Of a stretch of 64,000 bases of DNA, positions 61,997 to 64,000 are shown piece after piece. Numbering within the stretch: position 1 is the stretch's first letter; each line of letters begins with the position of its first letter. The stretch is taken from NCBI RefSeq assembly GCF_004217135.1, contig NZ_SHKK01000001.1, forward strand, positions 62,001 to 126,000. The letters are read 5' to 3'. The translations under genes were made by a program, and so were the position numbers. The stretch comes from Micromonospora violae (GTDB lineage Bacteria; Actinomycetota; Actinomycetes; Mycobacteriales; Micromonosporaceae). Under the pieces are notes generated by a model. The model was not told the DNA's origin and ran no database searches. It saw only the letters and a list, made by a program, of their open reading frames with translations.

Positions 61997-63463
61997 TTAG
62001 GGGGTTGCGCTGGCGTTGGCGGCGATCTCGGGGAGGTCCGCCGGGCCGGGGTCGGCGGCCGGCAGGGGGCTGGGGTTGTGCGCGGCGGCGCGTACGGCGG
62101 CGGCGACCGCCGGGGCGACCCGGGAGTCGAAGACGCTCGGCACGATCACCGTCGGGTTGATCTTGTCTTCGCCCACCACGTCGGCGATGGCCCGCGCGGC
62201 AGCGATCGCCATCTCCTCGGTGAACTCCTCGGCGTGCGCGTCCAGCATGCCGCGGAACACCCCGGGGAACGCGAGCACGTTGTTGATCTGGTTCGGCTGG
62301 TCCGAGCGACCGGTGGCGACCACGGCGGCGTGCTTGCGCGCCTCCCGCGGGTCGACCTCCGGGTCCGGGTTCGCGAGGGCGAAGACGATCGCGTCCTTCG
62401 CCATCTGCGCGATGTCGTCGCCGGTGAGCAGGTTCGGCGCGCTGACCCCGATGAACACGTCCGCGCCCCGGATCGCGCCGGGCAGGTCGCCGGAGTAGTT
62501 CTCCTTGTTGGTGTTCTCCGCCAGCCACTGCCACGCCGAGTTGAGCCCGGTCAGCCCGGAGTGCAGGGCGCCCTTCCGGTCGTACGCGATGATGTCGCCG
62601 ACGCCCTGACGCAGCAGCAGCTTCATGATCGCGGTGCCGGCCGCGCCCGCCCCGGAGACGACCACCCGGACGTCCTCGAGCCGCTTGCCCACCACCCGCA
62701 GCGCGTTGGTCAGCGCGGCCAGCACGCAGATCGCGGTGCCGTGCTGATCGTCGTGGAAGACCGGGATGTCCAGCGCCTCGCGCAGCCGGGCCTCGATCTC
62801 GAAGCAGCGCGGTGCGGCGATGTCCTCCAGGTTGATGCCGCCGTAGGCCGGCGCGATCGCCTTGACGATCTGCACGATCTCGTCGGTGTCCTGGGTGTCC
62901 AGCACCACCGGCCAGGCGTCCACCCCGCCGAAGCGCTTGAACAGCGCGGCCTTGCCCTCCATCACCGGCAGCGACGCGGCCGGGCCGAGGTTGCCCAGGC
63001 CGAGCACCGCCGAGCCGTCACTGACCACCGCGACGGTGTTGCGCTTGATGGTCAGTCGCCGGGCGTCGGCCGGGTTCTCGGCGATCGCCATGCAGACCCG
63101 GGCAACACCCGGGGTGTACGCGCGCGACAGCTCGTCACGGTTGCGCAGCGCGACCTTCGAGGTCACCTCGATCTTGCCGCCCAGGTGCAGCAGGAACGTC
63201 CGGTCCGACACCTTGCGGACGTCCACGCCGTCCAGCGCGGTCAGCGCTTCGACCACCTGGTCGGCGTGACCGGCGTCGGCCGTGTCGCAGGTCAGGTCGA
63301 CGATCACGTGGGTCGGGTCCGAGTCCACCACGTCCAACGCCGTGACGATCGCCCCGGCCTCGCCGACGGAGGTGGTGAGCCGGCCGATCGAGGAGGCGTC
63401 CGCGGTGACGGCGATCCGGATGGTGATCGAAAATCCGGCGCTGGGCAGTCGGGTGATGGCCAC
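61997..63463 (-). CDS. NAD(P)-dependent malic enzyme with N-terminal ACT domain
   Basis: A 488-residue enzyme converting malate to pyruvate and CO2. GTG 63463 follows GGAGGG. Residues about 1-85 are an ACT domain (ITIRIAVTADASSIGRLTTSVGEAGA), which would bind an amino-acid-like effector. The catalytic part has LSRAYTPGVARV, GLGNLGPAASLPVMEGKAALF, FHDDQHGTAIC and the nucleotide site VVSGAGAAGTAI. The C-terminal 25 residues are low complexity. It contains no phosphotransacetylase domain. Cofactor choice cannot be decided by eye. Confidence 0.93.
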   Translation of the reverse strand: MAITRLPSAGFSITIRIAVTADASSIGRLTTSVGEAGAIVTALDVVDSDPTHVIVDLTCDTADAGHADQVVEALTALDGVDVRKVSDRTFLLHLGGKIEVTSKVALRNRDELSRAYTPGVARVCMAIAENPADARRLTIKRNTVAVVSDGSAVLGLGNLGPAASLPVMEGKAALFKRFGGVDAWPVVLDTQDTDEIVQIVKAIAPAYGGINLEDIAAPRCFEIEARLREALDIPVFHDDQHGTAICVLAALTNALRVVGKRLEDVRVVVSGAGAAGTAIMKLLLRQGVGDIIAYDRKGALHSGLTGLNSAWQWLAENTNKENYSGDLPGAIRGADVFIGVSAPNLLTGDDIAQMAKDAIVFALANPDPEVDPREARKHAAVVATGRSDQPNQINNVLAFPGVFRGMLDAHAEEFTEEMAIAAARAIADVVGEDKINPTVIVPSVFDSRVAPAVAAAVRAAAHNPSPLPAADPGPADLPEIAANASATP

Positions 63464-63646
63464 GGGATCCCTCCGTAACGGCTGTGCGGCCAGTCGACCG
63501 CCGCCCGCATTTCTACCGGGTTGTCGCCGCCGACCAGCATTCGCCCCCACTTTTGGCGACCTTCACCATGGGCATATAGCAGGTGCGTTCGGCGTTGAGT
63601 CATGTCAGGATTACGTTCTACTTATCAAAACGGACAGGAGAACCGC

Positions 63647-64000
63647 TTGCGAGACCAGGAGAGCTTTGTCCCCGTCGAGGACGAGCTCGACGACGTCACC
63701 ACCGGCGAAATGGAGCTGTCGGAGCGGCAGTCCCTCCGACGCGTTCCGGGCCTGTCAACCGAGCTCACCGACGTCACCGAGGTGGAATACCGCCAGCTGC
63801 GGCTGGAGCGGGTCGTCCTGGTGGGCGTCTGGACGGAAGGCACGGTCACCGACGCGGAAAATTCGCTGACCGAGCTCGCCGCGCTGGCCGAGACCGCCGG
63901 TTCGCAGGTGCTCGAAGGGCTCATCCAACGTCGTACCCGACCCGACCCGGCGACGTACATCGGCCGCGGCAAGGTCGACGACCTCGGCGCGGTGGTGCTC
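63647..64000 (+). CDS. hflX: GTPase HflX, 5' fragment
   Basis: The gene runs off the window; 118 residues are visible. TTG 63647 is the likely start because AGGAG ends six bases before it, while ATG 63602 in the same frame lacks a good ribosome site. VVLVGVWTEGT, LAALAETAGSQVLEG and RPDPATYIGRGKVDDL are typical of the HflX N-terminal domain; the G domain is beyond the end. HflX splits stalled ribosomes. The position after miaA-dapF is conserved in actinobacteria. Confidence 0.92.
   Translation, partial: MRDQESFVPVEDELDDVTTGEMELSERQSLRRVPGLSTELTDVTEVEYRQLRLERVVLVGVWTEGTVTDAENSLTELAALAETAGSQVLEGLIQRRTRPDPATYIGRGKVDDLGAVVL

Overview
This window is chromosomal DNA of very high G+C content from an actinomycete, most likely a Micromonospora or another Micromonosporaceae. 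The reasons are heavy GTG start use, gene order shared with Mycobacterium and Streptomyces (clgR-pspA-pspM, DUF3046-recA-recX, rny, gluABCD, miaB, an Rv2728c-type gene, miaA, dapF, hflX), an Acidothermus-E1-type cellulase, and dispersed intergenic palindromes. I see no rRNA, tRNA, CRISPR array, transposase or integrase.

Layout. 1-2744: end of cinA and an envelope-stress module (ClgR regulator, PspA, PspM-like membrane protein). 2827-6444: a very large multicopper-oxidase-like protein with three fibronectin III domains, in which every copper motif is degraded. 6609-15445: DNA repair genes nei2 and lhr with four accessory genes between them (secreted SH3-like protein, CPCC zinc-ribbon protein, SAM hydrolase, lipoprotein). 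15541-16563: a small orphan gene with a palindromic operator candidate, then a gene-free stretch full of repeats. 16564-22606: six-gene Mrp Na+/H+ antiporter operon, followed by two CNNM/CorC-type membrane proteins, a Spo0M protein, a LysE exporter, and a divergent pair of a PPOX-GNAT fusion and a MocR regulator. 29819-32415: a 39-residue membrane protein, UdgX, an MFS exporter and DUF3046. 32454-36617: recA (with SOS box), recX and ribonuclease Y. 36719-41303: glutamate ABC transporter gluABCD, divergent from selD.

42479-51691 is the most striking region. It is a tightly overlapping six-gene FxS (FxSxx-COOH) RiPP operon: a 62-residue precursor ending FNSSI, a cyclophane-forming radical SAM/SPASM maturase fused to a domain with an intact HExxH motif, an AAC(3)-like acyltransferase, two TIR-domain proteins, and a 1289-residue protein joining a ParA-like ATPase, a STAND/NB-ARC NTPase and TPRs. 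The peptide modification is known for the family; what the TIR and STAND genes do with the peptide is not.

51716-64000: alpha/beta hydrolase, miaB, an inserted plant-polymer island (CBM2-pectate lyase and GH5-CBM2 endoglucanase), DUF349 protein, the Rv2728c-like/miaA/dapF operon, an ACT-containing malic enzyme and the start of hflX.

A family of about 77-bp inverted-repeat elements with nearly identical 22-bp arms occurs three times (16123, 26327, 57823). Further unrelated long perfect or near-perfect hairpins sit between convergent genes (10615, 36644, 54336, 61892). The conserved backbone seems to have taken up accessory cargo at several points without visible mobile-element remains.
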